Under the pieces are notes generated by a model. That model saw only the letters and a program-made list of their open reading frames with translations, was not told the origin of the DNA and made no database searches. This document shows positions 49,562 through 61,331 of a stretch of DNA of 64,000 nt, one piece after another. The DNA comes from Telmatactis stephensoni (lineage: Eukaryota > Cnidaria > Anthozoa > Actiniaria > Isophelliidae): positions 1,364,001-1,428,000 of the forward strand of contig JALIZF010001919.1 of assembly GCA_029948255.1 (NCBI GenBank). Direction: 5' to 3'. The translations under genes and the position numbers were made by a program. How positions within the stretch are numbered: the first letter of the stretch is position 1; each line of letters starts with the position of its first letter.

Positions 49562-52500
49562 ATTTGTGATTGTCAACATTACCTGTTGAGGAGCCATGAC
49601 TAGCTCAGAGCATGCCTGTTCTTATTTTTATTTACCAAATGAAATGTGCTGTTGTTTTCATCTATTAAGTGAACACACAACATGAAATTATTAAGAAGTT
49701 AATCAACTGCAATGTTAATATTTTGGTTGAACCATCGACAGTTTCAAATGTCAACATTCTGGTTGACTAACTTCTTAATATGTTTTGGCAATCAATTAGA
49801 ATGTGTTTTAGTGTACGTCACACCTAGATGAAGGTGATGTTAATTTTAGACTAAATGTTAGTAATACTTTTAGGACTTGATATCTCTTTTGTTAAAAGCA
49901 ATTGAAGGAATAAATTTATACAATCAATGTAAATACAATAAACTCTATCAAAGATGGACACCTGCAGGTCCACCACAAACTGGAGATTTTATTGAGGTGG
50001 CTGTCTTTAGAGAATTTAGTTACAAAAAAAAACAAATTAAGATTTTTGGCAGAGCAGGGCCAGCATATTCATTGTAGTGTCTGTTATAGAGAGGTGTCTG
50101 TCTTATTAAAGTGTCCATTAGTAGGATTAATCACTTGCAGCCTCTTTGAAGTTGCTGATCTGAAATCACATCCATTATATTGTTGCATCATCTTGCCCCC
50201 TTCAATTCATAACATCTAGCTATGCTAGGAATTATTATAACTTTGTTATCCCTGATAATCTGATTTAAATTATTAATAATACATAGTCAATTTTCCTATA
50301 GCACTTGCAAAAGTCTTAGCACCAACTGTTCAAGATTACAGAAGCTGGATGTTTCCTCCTGTGGTCAGATTACAGATAATGCATTAGATTCTCTGAGGTA
50401 AGTGTTGCTAGAACAATAGCATCAATTGACATAAGCTTGTCTGAGAGATACAATGAAAGTATAATCTTGAACAGAGTATATTAGGCTAAATGTGTTTTGA
50501 AAGGATTAAAGGTGATTACTGACCACATGCTATATCCATGTTTTACTTGATTGTAAAACATGAAAGGATGGTGGGGGGTTGTGTTAGGGTGAGTTTTGTG
50601 TGTGTGTTTGGGGGAGGGGAGGGGAGTTGTTGAAAATATTATTCCCAATGCTGACTCTGTCTGTGCAGTTGTAAAATGACAGGTCAGTGTTTAACAATGA
50701 AATGACAAACCTATATTTTATTAACATAAAAACATGGTGATTTGCCCCTCTTAAAAATTAACATTGAATGTTCATTTCCAAATACTGGCTAAAACAATAT
50801 TACTACCACTATATTTGTTTATTTCTCTGATTTCAAGGGTTAATGACTACAGATTTTTGAATGTGAATTTTTCTGTATATATTGTAGGCTCTGCAATATC
50901 TCTCCTATTACACCTGTCCTATAAAAAAATTGAATTTTCATTTTCTATCTTCATTAATTTTTTACATAAGATTGTTAAGGGTCTTTGTTTCAATTTATGA
51001 AGAGGTTGTGGTTGTCAACAAAATTTTATTTAAAAAAAATATTTTATAAATGTTAAGCAGCTGAATGCATGTACGGAGTAGCTGTAGTACTGTTAGTAGC
51101 TAGAAAAGATATCTCAGTGCTAAATGTAGGCTTCTTGATATTTGAAAAGTGTCAGCTCAAATCTGTTGATCAATATCCTATTTGCAAATAAATTCAGAAT
51201 TTGTATTTTCACCTGCAGCTGTGGTCTTTTTATTTATAGCATTTTTGATCTATAGATAGCATTCACCTAAATGTAGCATGTGTTCTTTTCCTGTTTTGAA
51301 TAGCTAGAATCTTACTTTATTTATAAATGAATATTAATTTGTGAATATACACTGTAAAATTTTGCTATAAAAATTAATTTCCTTGTTATTCAATAATTTT
51401 GAAGTGAAATGAAACCTGACATTAATTCCATAATTGCTAACAACACCAGACAGTGTTTCAGTCATGATATACATGTTTATTTGATATTATTTTTTACCTA
51501 ACATATTACCAGCCATTAATGTATTAATTAAGACAATAATAGAAAGCTGCTCTATCTGTAACTGTCAAGTTAGATATTTTTGACGTAATGGAATAAATTT
51601 CTGTTAATACATGTGCATTAATATGGCTTTTTTAAACAAAATGGGAACAAGCAAGTAAACTAGTTTGGGCTGTGTGGGTATATAAAGATGCAATAAGAAA
51701 TGAATGGAAATCTAGCTGTAATTTTGTATAAAAAGACCTGTACTTGAATGACTGACTTTCAAGCCTTAGCTTGGCCCTTGATTAGATTTTTCAAATGTTA
51801 ATAGCAATATAATTATATGATGTTAGTGGCAATTTGAATTTGAGCAGGTGAAAGTTGATGGACTTAAATTGAATATGATGGATATTTTGATGAAACCATG
51901 CAGTTGCAATTTCTTGTCCTTGATGTGAATTAATTAAATTAGTTTCAATTTGTCAACTCAGACTTAACTGTATTGTAGGCTAATACTACACACATTTTGT
52001 TGCCAGACCATTCCAGACATAAAATTTCTTAATGTATCAAGTGTGGGACTGTCTGCTTAAAATTGTCATTTCAGACAGGTTGTCTTAAATTTCTTGGATG
52101 TATTTATTTATTTTTCAGTCGAGGGTGTACAAAGCTTCTTCATCTAAATATCTCTTGGTGTTCTCAAATAACAAATTATGGAATCAAACTTTTAGCTCAA
52201 GGCTGCTCACAGCTGTTGACATTTAATGCAAAGGGATGCAGTTTGGTAAGCATATAATATGTTCATTCTTATTGACGACTTTCAAAAATGGCGGCCTAGC
52301 TAGTGCATGGGAACGAGGCCACAAAGGCCTTATTACCAGAAAATAAGCGTGGCATCACTTCTATTTCTATCAAAGATGATTTGTTCTTCTTCCTTTTGAA
52401 ATAACTATTTTCTGTGCATTTTACAGGATATACTTAGACTCAGGATATACATAGACACCATGATAATTTTGAGGCCTTTCTGGCCTCGTTCTCGTGAACA

Positions 52501-55500
52501 ATGAGCCGCCATTTTTGAAAGTCGTCTATAGTATGTTTGTTTGACTTCCTTCCCTTCTTGGGGCTGTGTAGGTTATACTGAACTATAAATCCTTTCCATT
52601 TAGAGTTTTTCTAATTAATTCAATAATCATATGTGCCAGACTGTAAAACTTGTGTGCAAAATAATAGACAGTGCAACCATATAAAATGCTATTTATGATT
52701 ATCCATTGTTATACCAGAGCCTCATTTTGCACTGCTTTGTGTGTGATCACTCAATTCAACAAATATATCAAAAGCAGTTTTAATTCTTTCTATTTTTTGT
52801 AATTTCAGTTAACAGATGACAGTCTTTTTCATCTTACAAAGAGCTGCACAAAACTGCAGAATATAAATTTACATAGCTGTGATGTGAGTACATTGTATCT
52901 TCTTTTACCAGTTTAAAATCCTTGCTAGAATATAAATCTTGGCTATAAATAAAGAGCTGAGTTGCAATCCCTTCAGAGGGTGATTAATTGACTCTAAGTA
53001 TAACGAGTAAAACACTATATAGCTCCTTAATGAACAATATTGAGAATTAGGTATTGTGTAAAATTTTAGCTTCATATGATTTTTGCTTAGCTTCATTTGT
53101 AGGATGCGAAATGAAATCATCCCAAGTGATTCCTTGAATGACTTTTCAAGATTTTGAAAAAAACTGGTTCAAAATTGTATCATTGGGCTTGGCCAACTAG
53201 GATTAGGAAACACTAATGTTGGGGCCCCTGTAGTAGTTCACTCAGGTGTTAGTGGCCACTCATTTCTATGAACTCTGCTTTGGGTCGCTTTCGATGACTG
53301 TCATGTAAAGTTGGTTTGCCTGTTAGGATGATCCCAGAGCCATGCAAACACCCCCTTAGTACTGCATGAATGAAATTAACAGCTTTGAGCTCGTTCTTTA
53401 AAAGCAAAAACACAGCAAATATCTGTAATTTCTCCTGCTTGATCTTGATATTTCTTCAAAAAACAAAAACAAAAAACATTAAAAAACCCAGCTGGACGTG
53501 ATGTTTACGCTCAGACAAGTCGACCAACACCATTTTGAATCATTTCAAACTAGTATTAAAAAGTCAATAGTGAAAAGTCACTTAGGATGTTTTCATTTTG
53601 TATCATTCATTTTAAAAATATTTGGGATATAATGTGCATGGTGATTGACTAGATACCATATCTATATTATATGGAGAGGATAAAGATATGGATTACATTA
53701 AAATGTTGAAAAAGTGTTTTATAAAAGCAATATAAAGCAATCACTTATGTTGCTGTACTGTGGTATAAACACTCTGAGAGACCAAGAGACCACTGATAAT
53801 ACTGAGAGAGTGAAATTTGCCGATTGATGTCTGCATGATGTGCTTGGCACTTAAGGTTATTTCTAGTAACAGGAATTAACACCATATTGTGCAAAAGACG
53901 CTCAATTTGAATTTTAAGTGCACGCAGATAAGAACCGTTCCTCCTACAGCAATCAAATTTCATTGTTTGTGCATGCAGTAGTGTCAACTTCCTGTCACTA
54001 AAAATAACCTTTAGCAGCAAGCACATTGCATGTAAATCAATCCACGAGTTTCACTCTCCTAGTATAATGGTCTTTTGGGGAAACATAGTGCACTTAATGC
54101 ATAAAGCAAAGAAACACTCAACCTTGCAATGCTCTACATTTTCCATCCTGGTTATATCAAAGTACAGAGACATGCACTCACATGTTATATCTCACTTAGT
54201 GCATGCTTATGATGCAGATAAAATGATGATGATGACGATTATTATTATTTATAGTAGTGAATAATATTTATGATGAGGGGTGTGATGATACATTGATGAT
54301 AACATAATGATAACGATGATGTATTTTTTAACAGAATATAAAAGATGCTGGCATACAGCACATAACCAACAACTGTCGAGACTTGCGGTTTCTGTGTATA
54401 TCAAATTGCAAGCAGTTAACAGATCAATCGCTACAGTATCTTGGACAAGGATGCCCTGAACTTAGGTAAACAGAGAATAGATTATAGCAAAATTTATAGC
54501 ACAGGTATTTTCTTAAATCGCATTTCTGTCAAGAATTTTTATGTGGATTTGACATGTACATTTATATCATTCAACATTTTCACGAGGACTTTTTCATTGA
54601 CAGGACTTTAGAAGCTGCCCAGTGTGTAGAGTTCACTGATACTGGTTTCCAAGCTTTATGTAGGGTAGGTTTATTAGTGACCTATTAGCTTGATTTCATG
54701 GACGTTTTGGTCGCGAGATTTGAGCGTAGTTTTCACTGGGTGTCTGTTCTTGCACGCTGTGAATTAAAATCGCTGCGCAAAATTGCATCAATTTTCAAGC
54801 ATATTCGAAATTGTTCTAAAAAGTGCCAGCGGTACACTCTCCATTCTCGGGGATCAAGGGCGTCCGGAAAGGGGATGGGAGAGGGGGAGGGGAAGGGGGA
54901 GGGAAAAGGAAACGAGAAAAAAGGGTTCTATGAATGCCTGAGGACGCCTTGGGCCCCAGAGGATGCACATTCTCCTGTGAGGCCAAATAAATTAGCATCT
55001 CTTTCAAAGTTTGGGGGAGGGGTGGGAAGAAGCTATGTTTGGTCGTCTTATTTCTACGATGTCCTGAATTTGCGTTCTTGTAGGGATGTAATAACTTACA
55101 AAGAATGGATTTGGAGGAGTGCACACGGGTAAGTTCTAGTTTTTTTTTCAAGATTTTGTTCTAACTCTTCGGTTGGAAACTGGAAGTCGTTCTGAGGCCC
55201 TGAGTCATTATATTTTTCATTCCCCTTAGATCACTGATTCTACATTGATACACTTGTCTCTCTGGTGTAGTGGGTTACAGAAACTGGTATGTAAAAGTTG
55301 CTGTTTTTGCAATGTAGCCGATTCCTTATTCCTGGTGAGGAGCGTATCTTGAAAGTCCAGATAAGCTAACTTTATCTGCGATTGCGCTTTTCTCATCCCA
55401 TCTCATATCTCATCTCATCTTATCTTAGTTTCAAGAAGCGTGCCCTGATAATGCAGTGTTGTTTTGGCAGGGGTGGGGGGGGGGGGGGGGGTAGTAGAAG

Positions 55501-56615
55501 TAGTAGAAGGACGTGAGAGGTTGAGAACGCTTCATACTGACCTACTAGAAGAACATGTCGTTGAAGATTACTAAATACCACTTGCCTTTACTTTAATTTC
55601 GTTTTGTATTTGACTCAATTTTTCTTTCTCCTTTATAGAGCTTGTCTCACTGTGAGCTTATAACAGACGAGGGGATCCATCAACTAGGAGCCAGTCCTTG
55701 TGCTACAGACCATCTAGAATACCTTGAACTAGACAACTGTCCCCTTATAACGGACAACGCATTAGACTATCTTTTGTACGTATATGAGCTAGATAAGTAT
55801 TTCATATTTAGAGCAGTTTTCGTATAACTTTGAAAACGGTACGGTTACGGCAGGAATATTGAATGCTTTTATAGGCATTACGGCACTACGGTCACGGTAC
55901 GGCGCGGTCCGTTTCACACTGATACGGAAGCTGGTCTATTTAAAATGTGTGCCGTGTGGTAACCCTGTCGTGAACACTGAACGTCAGCCTAATCTTGTTA
56001 AACATGCCATCACCTTGTCAAATACCACAGTTTTTGCAGTGGAACTCAAAATTGGATGATAGACAGTATAAGCAGTTTGCGCATTATTTTAATGCATTAC
56101 TCAATATTCGTAGACAATGCCACAAGTTGAGAAGAATAGAACTTTATGATTGTCAGTTGATAACTAAAGCAGGAATAAGAAAGTTTCAGGTAAGTAAAGG
56201 ATTTTTGTGACCGCAGCGGATTTTCAAAGAACTGTATATTTTCTTCAAACTTTGTATCTTCTCATTTGTTTCTTTCTGTTCCCTTTTCTTGTTAATGAAA
56301 TCAAATAATAACCAAAAAGCAAAAATTAGGTTATTTTGGTTATGTATTTTCTGATTGGTCTAGAATCGTATGTTATTGAAGTACAGACCACGGATGACGT
56401 CATAGAATATTACGCGCACTCTGATTGGCTGAAACACTTTTGAGAAGTATATAACAAACAGAAGACAGTCATTTCTAATGTTTCTAATTTTTGTTTTACA
56501 TATTTAGATCGCGTTGCCAAATGTTAAGGTTCAAGCATACTTTGCTCCCATCACCCCTACCCCCAGCGTCGAAGGCGGACGAACACGGATGTGTCGATGT
56601 TGTACTGTTCTATAG
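43876..56615 (+). CDS. FBXL20: F-box and leucine-rich repeat protein, FBXL20/FBXL2 type
   Basis: Sixteen coding exons: 43876-43953, 45085-45155, 45872-45926, 47088-47162, 47652-47746, 48717-48785, 50302-50397, 52119-52245, 52809-52883, 54335-54465, 54604-54664, 55084-55128, 55230-55286, 55639-55775, 56114-56189 and 56508-56615, giving 451 residues. All phases agree. The F-box is at about residues 42-85 (KKLPKELILRIFSFLDVVTL, then LALDGSNWQRVNLF). About eleven Cys-type leucine-rich repeats follow, for example LDVSSCGQITDNAL and LSLSHCELITDEGI. The C-terminus AYFAPITPTPSVEGG...CRCCTVL ends in the CaaX box CTVL, predicted to be geranylgeranylated as in FBXL2. It should be the substrate receptor of an SCF ubiquitin ligase at membranes. 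The start follows an in-frame stop; SRFE at the exon 1 end matches vertebrate FBXL20. FBXL20 versus FBXL2 orthology is unresolved. Confidence 0.93.
46130..46366 (+). repeat. Possible retroelement 3' end with (TAAAC)n tail
   Basis: In FBXL20 intron 3, a 3'-UTR-like stretch ends in GCCATTAAACTAAACTAAAC, a short tandem tail of the kind LINEs leave. No coding part remains. Weak evidence. Confidence 0.25.
48840..49558 (+). pseudogene. 5'-truncated LINE with open RT C-terminus and (ATT)n tail
   Basis: The open frame 48852-49415 (187 residues, no stop) has the C-terminal signature of CR1/L2-type reverse transcriptases: FYHLRNIAKIRKYLS, LVHAFVTSKIDHFNCLLFGL, QSVQNAAARVIT, HITPILIQLHWLPV, then ELWNALPPFIR and LKTYLFK. 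A 100-base 3' UTR contains a GCGCTTAGAGC...AAGCGCG hairpin, and the element ends in about 13 ATT/TAT units (49517-49557). It lies in sense orientation in FBXL20 intron 6. The unbroken frame suggests a fairly recent insertion, but it lacks the catalytic domain and is dead. Confidence 0.8.
52274..52526. mobile_element. MITE with GACGACTTTCAAAAATGGCG ends
   Basis: The first and last 22 bases are perfect inverse repeats (GACGACTTTCAAAAATGGCG, then GC). A second pair (GAACGAGGCCACAAAGGCCT against AGGCCTTTCTGGCCTCGTTC) extends the arms to about 60 bases. It lies in FBXL20 intron 8. No coding capacity. Confidence 0.75.
56343..56450. mobile_element. MITE copy carrying CCAAT and CRE motifs (family copy 2)
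   Basis: Reverse-oriented relative of 19541-19648: CTGATTGG at both ends, GATGACGTCATAGAATATTA in the middle, then CGCGCACTCTGATTGG. It is in the last intron of the FBXL20-like gene, about 60 bases from the final exon. Confidence 0.55.
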
Positions 56616-58859
56616 CAAAACGAGTCAGCCACGTTGGCATAGTTAGTATAGTTACCATAGAAACACGCATTTTTAATTAAATCTGAAAAGAACGTTATCA
56701 AACTGCTATATAGTTCCCAGCCGCCTTCATATCTCTTGTGCACAGCTTTCCCACAAGAAAATTTTATTTGTTCATTTAATGCACAACCATTCCAAAACGT
56801 TTATTCCCTGGATTGTGGGAACCCTGTGTGAAGGGCAGAAGGCTGAGGAACGAAGTAGTTTTTACAAATCTAAACTGAACAGGTATATTTGTGTTCAAGA
56901 TTTTATTAATTTAATAATATTAATGGTTAAAGTTCGCTTTCTTTTGCTGCGCAAAACTAGCACTTGTCTCATTGATATTTCCCACATTTTGAAATCACAA
57001 AGGTTTTGTTTTGTCACCTATTTGGTCATTTTCTAATCCCAGGTTCCTGCTGGATAATCGGCGCCACAGGGATACCTAAAGCAGAGCTATGAATAGATTT
57101 ATTAAGTTATACAAAGGCGCCTTTTTCTTTTGGCATGTACATACATATTTGAAATTTGATCTGTTTAGTAAAGAAATTAGACTTAAAAGCACCAAATAAC
57201 ATTTTATAAGTCAGTCAGTCACACCTTTTCCTTGACATTTTGGAACATCTCACGTTTAGACTCAGAGAGCGTTGAGAGCAAACTAAACCTAACCCCTCTC
57301 CCCCAGGTTTAATCAAAGATATTTTACAACACTCTTTAGGTTTGTATATAGATCAACAATGTTCTAACATATCTTAGCATGTTCGTATGTTCTATTCTGA
57401 AGTCATTTCAATCACTTGAAAAATGGTAACAATTCTCTGCGGTACATTTCGCCATCTTTCAGCATGCACGGTAGGAAATTGGAGACGAAGACGCAATATT
57501 TCCAAGGCGCTTAGATGTTAGAGCTGCTTAAAGCTGTCTCCGGTTTATTTATGGACTTGGAGAATTTCAGTGTCGATTGCGTTTTGTAAGCTCATTTGCA
57601 TCGTGCCAAAGCCCAATATTAGTCTTGTGTAGTGTGGGCTAGGCAGGATATGAATTATCCCCTGTATCTCCCTGCTGGTGCTCAGGCAACTACATTGTGT
57701 AGCAGGCCTTGTTCAGCAGCAGCAGCCCTCGCGTCGACAAGCTTAGTGTTTCAACTGTTCAACCTGAAATTCAGCTTGAACTGAATGAACTCGCTAAAAA
57801 CAACAGGATAATCAAAGCAAAGAAAACAACATCGCATGATTTCAATGTCATTCTGCTTAAAAATCGTCCATTCTTTAGTATTGATGAACACAATCCAAAT
57901 TTACCTTTCCAGTTAAATGAACCTGCAAAAGTTGACTATATGTTTTGCCTCATAACTTTAGGATGTTGATGTTATAGTGAATTAGTGTCGTTACAGTTAT
58001 CATTCATTAGTGACCTTAAAATGAACACAAAGAAGCGTTCAATGGAGCAGGCCTGGATCACGTGACCTCAATAGTCTGTGACTGTTACATCGCTGCTGGC
58101 AGGTTGTCACGTGACCCATGGTAACTCTCCAAGTCATTCAGGTATCAAAACGTCCGTATTACTTTTCCCAAATATATTTACGGCTATTCAATATCATCCA
58201 CTTTTGCCATTCGCAGAGCCTGGGTTTATTCGGCGACATAAAGATGAACACAAGTAACATGATTGAGTCTGTGTATTGTTCGAATACAAAAGTCGCTGGA
58301 AAAATCCGTGGCCTGAGAAAAAGAGGTGTCTCGGAAAAAAACAGTCCCGCTGACACCCATTGGACACAGGGTGGGGTTTCTGTGCCACTGGTCCCCTCGG
58401 TCTTTCGCGGTGAACCAAGGGCGTGAGCGAAAGAATGACCGTTTACTTGGACTACCAATACTGCTGCATAAGGCAATTATATTCATCGTTCAATTATGCA
58501 TGCATATCAGGATTGCAAAGGTGGATTGATATTGTGTGCACAATGTGCGCAACGTTGCACTAAATGAACTGAAGGTAGAAGGTGTCAAGTTGGGTTCGAG
58601 TGATTTAGAAAATCTAGTCATTAAATTTAGTTTTAGAATCACCTAAAAACCAAGCACTTTTAGATAGATCTTAATGTAATAACATGGGTTAAGTGATAAA
58701 CTACTAACAGATTACGGTGTAAAATGAATAAATATTGTTGAATATTGTGATAACACGAGAATTTAATTTGAGATGAGCGCTTTTTTCACATTAGCTTTAG
58801 CCTGTGAATGACCCCGGCTATTTATATCCACTGTGTAAAGGGAATCTAGTGAGCTTGTT
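56616..58859. other. FBXL20 3' UTR and intergenic DNA
   Basis: No supported gene. The frame 57709-57969 (86 residues, with PEIQLELNELAKNNRIIKAK and FFSIDEHNPNLPF) has coding-like composition but no known domain; it may be an exon or transposon relic. Two TCACGTGAC motifs lie near 58057 and 58108. Overlapping frames at 58118-58529 look accidental. Confidence 0.4.
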
Positions 58860-59102
58860 TAAGAATGCATTGAAAGGGAAGTGAAGCTGAGAAAACAGGA
58901 GAAACGTAACCGTGACTAGCCAGTTGCGTACAGTGTTGCGGAAAGTTGTGGGAAGAGCTCGGCATCACGAGTACGGGCCTTCAAATGATGCCGAGCTCTT
59001 CCTACAACTTCCTGTAACATTGTGCTCGACTGGTTTATCGCGATTACGTTTCTCCTGTTTTCTCTGCTTGACTTCCCTTCAAATGCATTTTGTTGTTCTT
59101 TT
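58860..59102. mobile_element. Foldback/MITE-like inverted repeat
   Basis: AAGAATGCATTGAAAGGGAA on the left pairs with TTCCCTTCAAATGCATTTTG on the right. The arms of about 100 bases continue through AGAAAACAGGAGAAACGTAA and GGAAGAGCTCGGCATCA around a short loop. Non-coding. Confidence 0.75.
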
Positions 59103-60189
59103 CTAACCACGAATTTGCCTCCAAAGATTCCAAGCCTTGCCGACGATCTGTTTCATCAGTAGTTGAAATATTTAAACGGTTTCCTATCTATCAGTACAAA
59201 TTTGAATTTCAATCAAATTGATCATATCCGTTTCAATTTCTCTCCGCTCTATTAAACGGCGTAACATTTAAAGTAGGGTCAGCGGTAGCTTAGACGAGTT
59301 CACACGACGCAACATTGCGTAAAATTTTGCGCGCGTGCAGCTGCATGTTTGAGAAGTAGACTACTGCAACTGTTGGGCACAACTCTCTATACATGTTGCG
59401 TGCAGTGGTACAGAAAAAGTCCGGGTCTTCAGTACATGCACGCCAGAGACTGGGCTTTGAAATAAAAGAGTCCAACATCAGATTTGTGTGCGGTTATCGT
59501 ACATGGGTTGAACGTCTACAATTTCTCTTCCAAGTATATTGTTTGTTCTGTTTTGAAGCTGCGATTTTATTTTAGGTTTATCTGCGCTCAAAAATAAAGT
59601 GCGAATGTACTTTTACATTATGCGAATATGCGTCTGACTGCGCGCGGTTCTTGCAATACATTCAAATGATACAGGCAATCAGGAGCAATACGAAATAGGC
59701 AATACAGGGGCTGGTCGTTATAACTTTACAAGTTTGATTTGTTAGTTTTCGATCTTTTCTTTTCTGGTTTTTTTTCCCCCGTTTTTTTCTGTTTTGTTGT
59801 TGTTTTTGTTTGTTTGTTTTTTGTTTGTTTTTGTTTGTTTTGTTTTGTTTTTTTGCGAGGGGTCATTTCCTTTACTGTGTTGGGAAGGAGTCGTTTGTCC
59901 ATGTGGTCGTCTGACTTTCTGCCATTGGCAGTTATTACGTAGTTTAGGAATAACTGGTAACGAGTACAAAAACACCGCCATGTTTTATGAACACATCCTC
60001 AGTGGAGAGTCTATTTCCTAGCTAAGCGTGAAAAAATATCGATGAAGAAGGAAACCGATAACATTCGACGATATTTTGGAAGCAACGGGAAAAAGGGGAA
60101 CGGGACTGATATTCATAAAATGAGCGTTGTATGCAGGGGAGTCAAATTCACAAATTTGTTTCTGGGTAGCAATAGAGGTAATACAAGGA
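59103..60189. other. Intergenic, no gene seen
   Basis: It contains a diverged relative of the 19985-20249 MITE at about 59297-59440 (similar TTGCGCGC and AAGTAGAC...CTGCAACTGTT strings). A T/G-rich stretch lies at 59768-59853. Confidence 0.4.
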
Positions 60190-60322
60190 AATAGTCGATA
60201 CATGCAAGCAATACAGTTGATACATGCAATATAGGCGATACAAACAATATAGGCGATACAAGCAATACAGGCAATACAAGCAATACAGGCGATACAAGCA
60301 ATACAGGCGATACAAGTAATCG
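60190..60322. repeat. Minisatellite, GCAATACAGGCGATACAA unit
   Basis: About seven imperfect copies of an 18-base unit built from the two 9-base halves GCAATACAG and GCGATACAA. Isolated fragments of the same motif lie near 59670-59705. Frames here (LYRLYCLYCL) are repeat artefacts. Confidence 0.85.
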
Positions 60323-61331
60323 ATCAGTAAGCGATTGAATTTCCGATTTACATGTTTACAGGCTTTGGTACGTGTGCATGCAATAGTTCGTAACACACCT
60401 CCGCATATCAGAAATGTTAGGCTATGTTTCGTCTAAACCCGATTGATTACAATTTTTACGTTTTTTGAAGTGTGTTGCTCATTTGAGTGAAATTCTTCAT
60501 GAAAATTAATGTAGCTACAATTGTGACAAATAGAGGCTGGTACTATCGTTTGGTACTATATATGTGCCAAGTCGGCCTTCATAGGCCGGTAAATCGGAAA
60601 ACCCCGATACAAGAAACATGTGACGATACAAGCGAACTAATTGTCACACTGTACGTACACACGCAGGTCGATTTGTTATGGATTTTAGGGAATACGATAT
60701 AGTCTAGTATTCGCTACTAGCACTGTTGGCACCGGCGCCCTGAGTGGGATTTACAAAAATCATGTCAGGAAATTTGTAGGCGATATGTTTTGACTGAATT
60801 GTGAGCAACGGAAACAACAGTCGTAAACAAAAGAACAACGACTTATTTTACTTAACCCGTTATATTCGACAAGGAAAATTAGGAAGTACCGGCTATTCAC
60901 TATAGCAATTGGGTGTCTTTACCGAAAGGAATAATAGTTTATCGAATTAACTCACGCCATTTTCAATCCCATTTGAGCGTGCCGAACCTGAATCTCTTTT
61001 ATATTTCTTATTTTAGAGAAAATAGTTCCCTTTTTATACCTACATCCTAATAACGATGAAGATAATGAAACATTTTTCTGACAATTTGCTAAACTCAATT
61101 TTCGATTGACACTGAGTACCCCGCCTTAAGGTGTTTCAAAGTAGTTGTTGACGCGCTACACCTCTCATTTTAAATTCGCGATTTAATGGACTTCTTCTCG
61201 TCGGATCAAAATATCCTTTGGACCAATTATCAAGCAAAGATTGAATTTTTGAATGATAGTAATTTTAAGTCAATTTGTGTTTTTACAGCAAAGATAATCA
61301 ATGATCGTTTAAATCAGTCTTTCTAAAATAT
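60323..61331. other. Intergenic, nothing recognised
   Basis: No gene or repeat that I can support. Confidence 0.5.

Noticed and set aside
54698..55151. Overlapping frames on both strands in FBXL20 intron 11, Gly/Glu-rich on plus
   Set aside because: They come from a G-rich stretch of intron; the plus frame only brushes the real exon 12 out of phase.
58118..58529. Several overlapping frames of 67-105 residues on both strands
   Set aside because: Mutual overlap, no motifs and no splice context suggest low-stop composition rather than genes.
60148..60396. LYRLYC-repeat protein on the minus strand
   Set aside because: It is the translation of an 18-base minisatellite.
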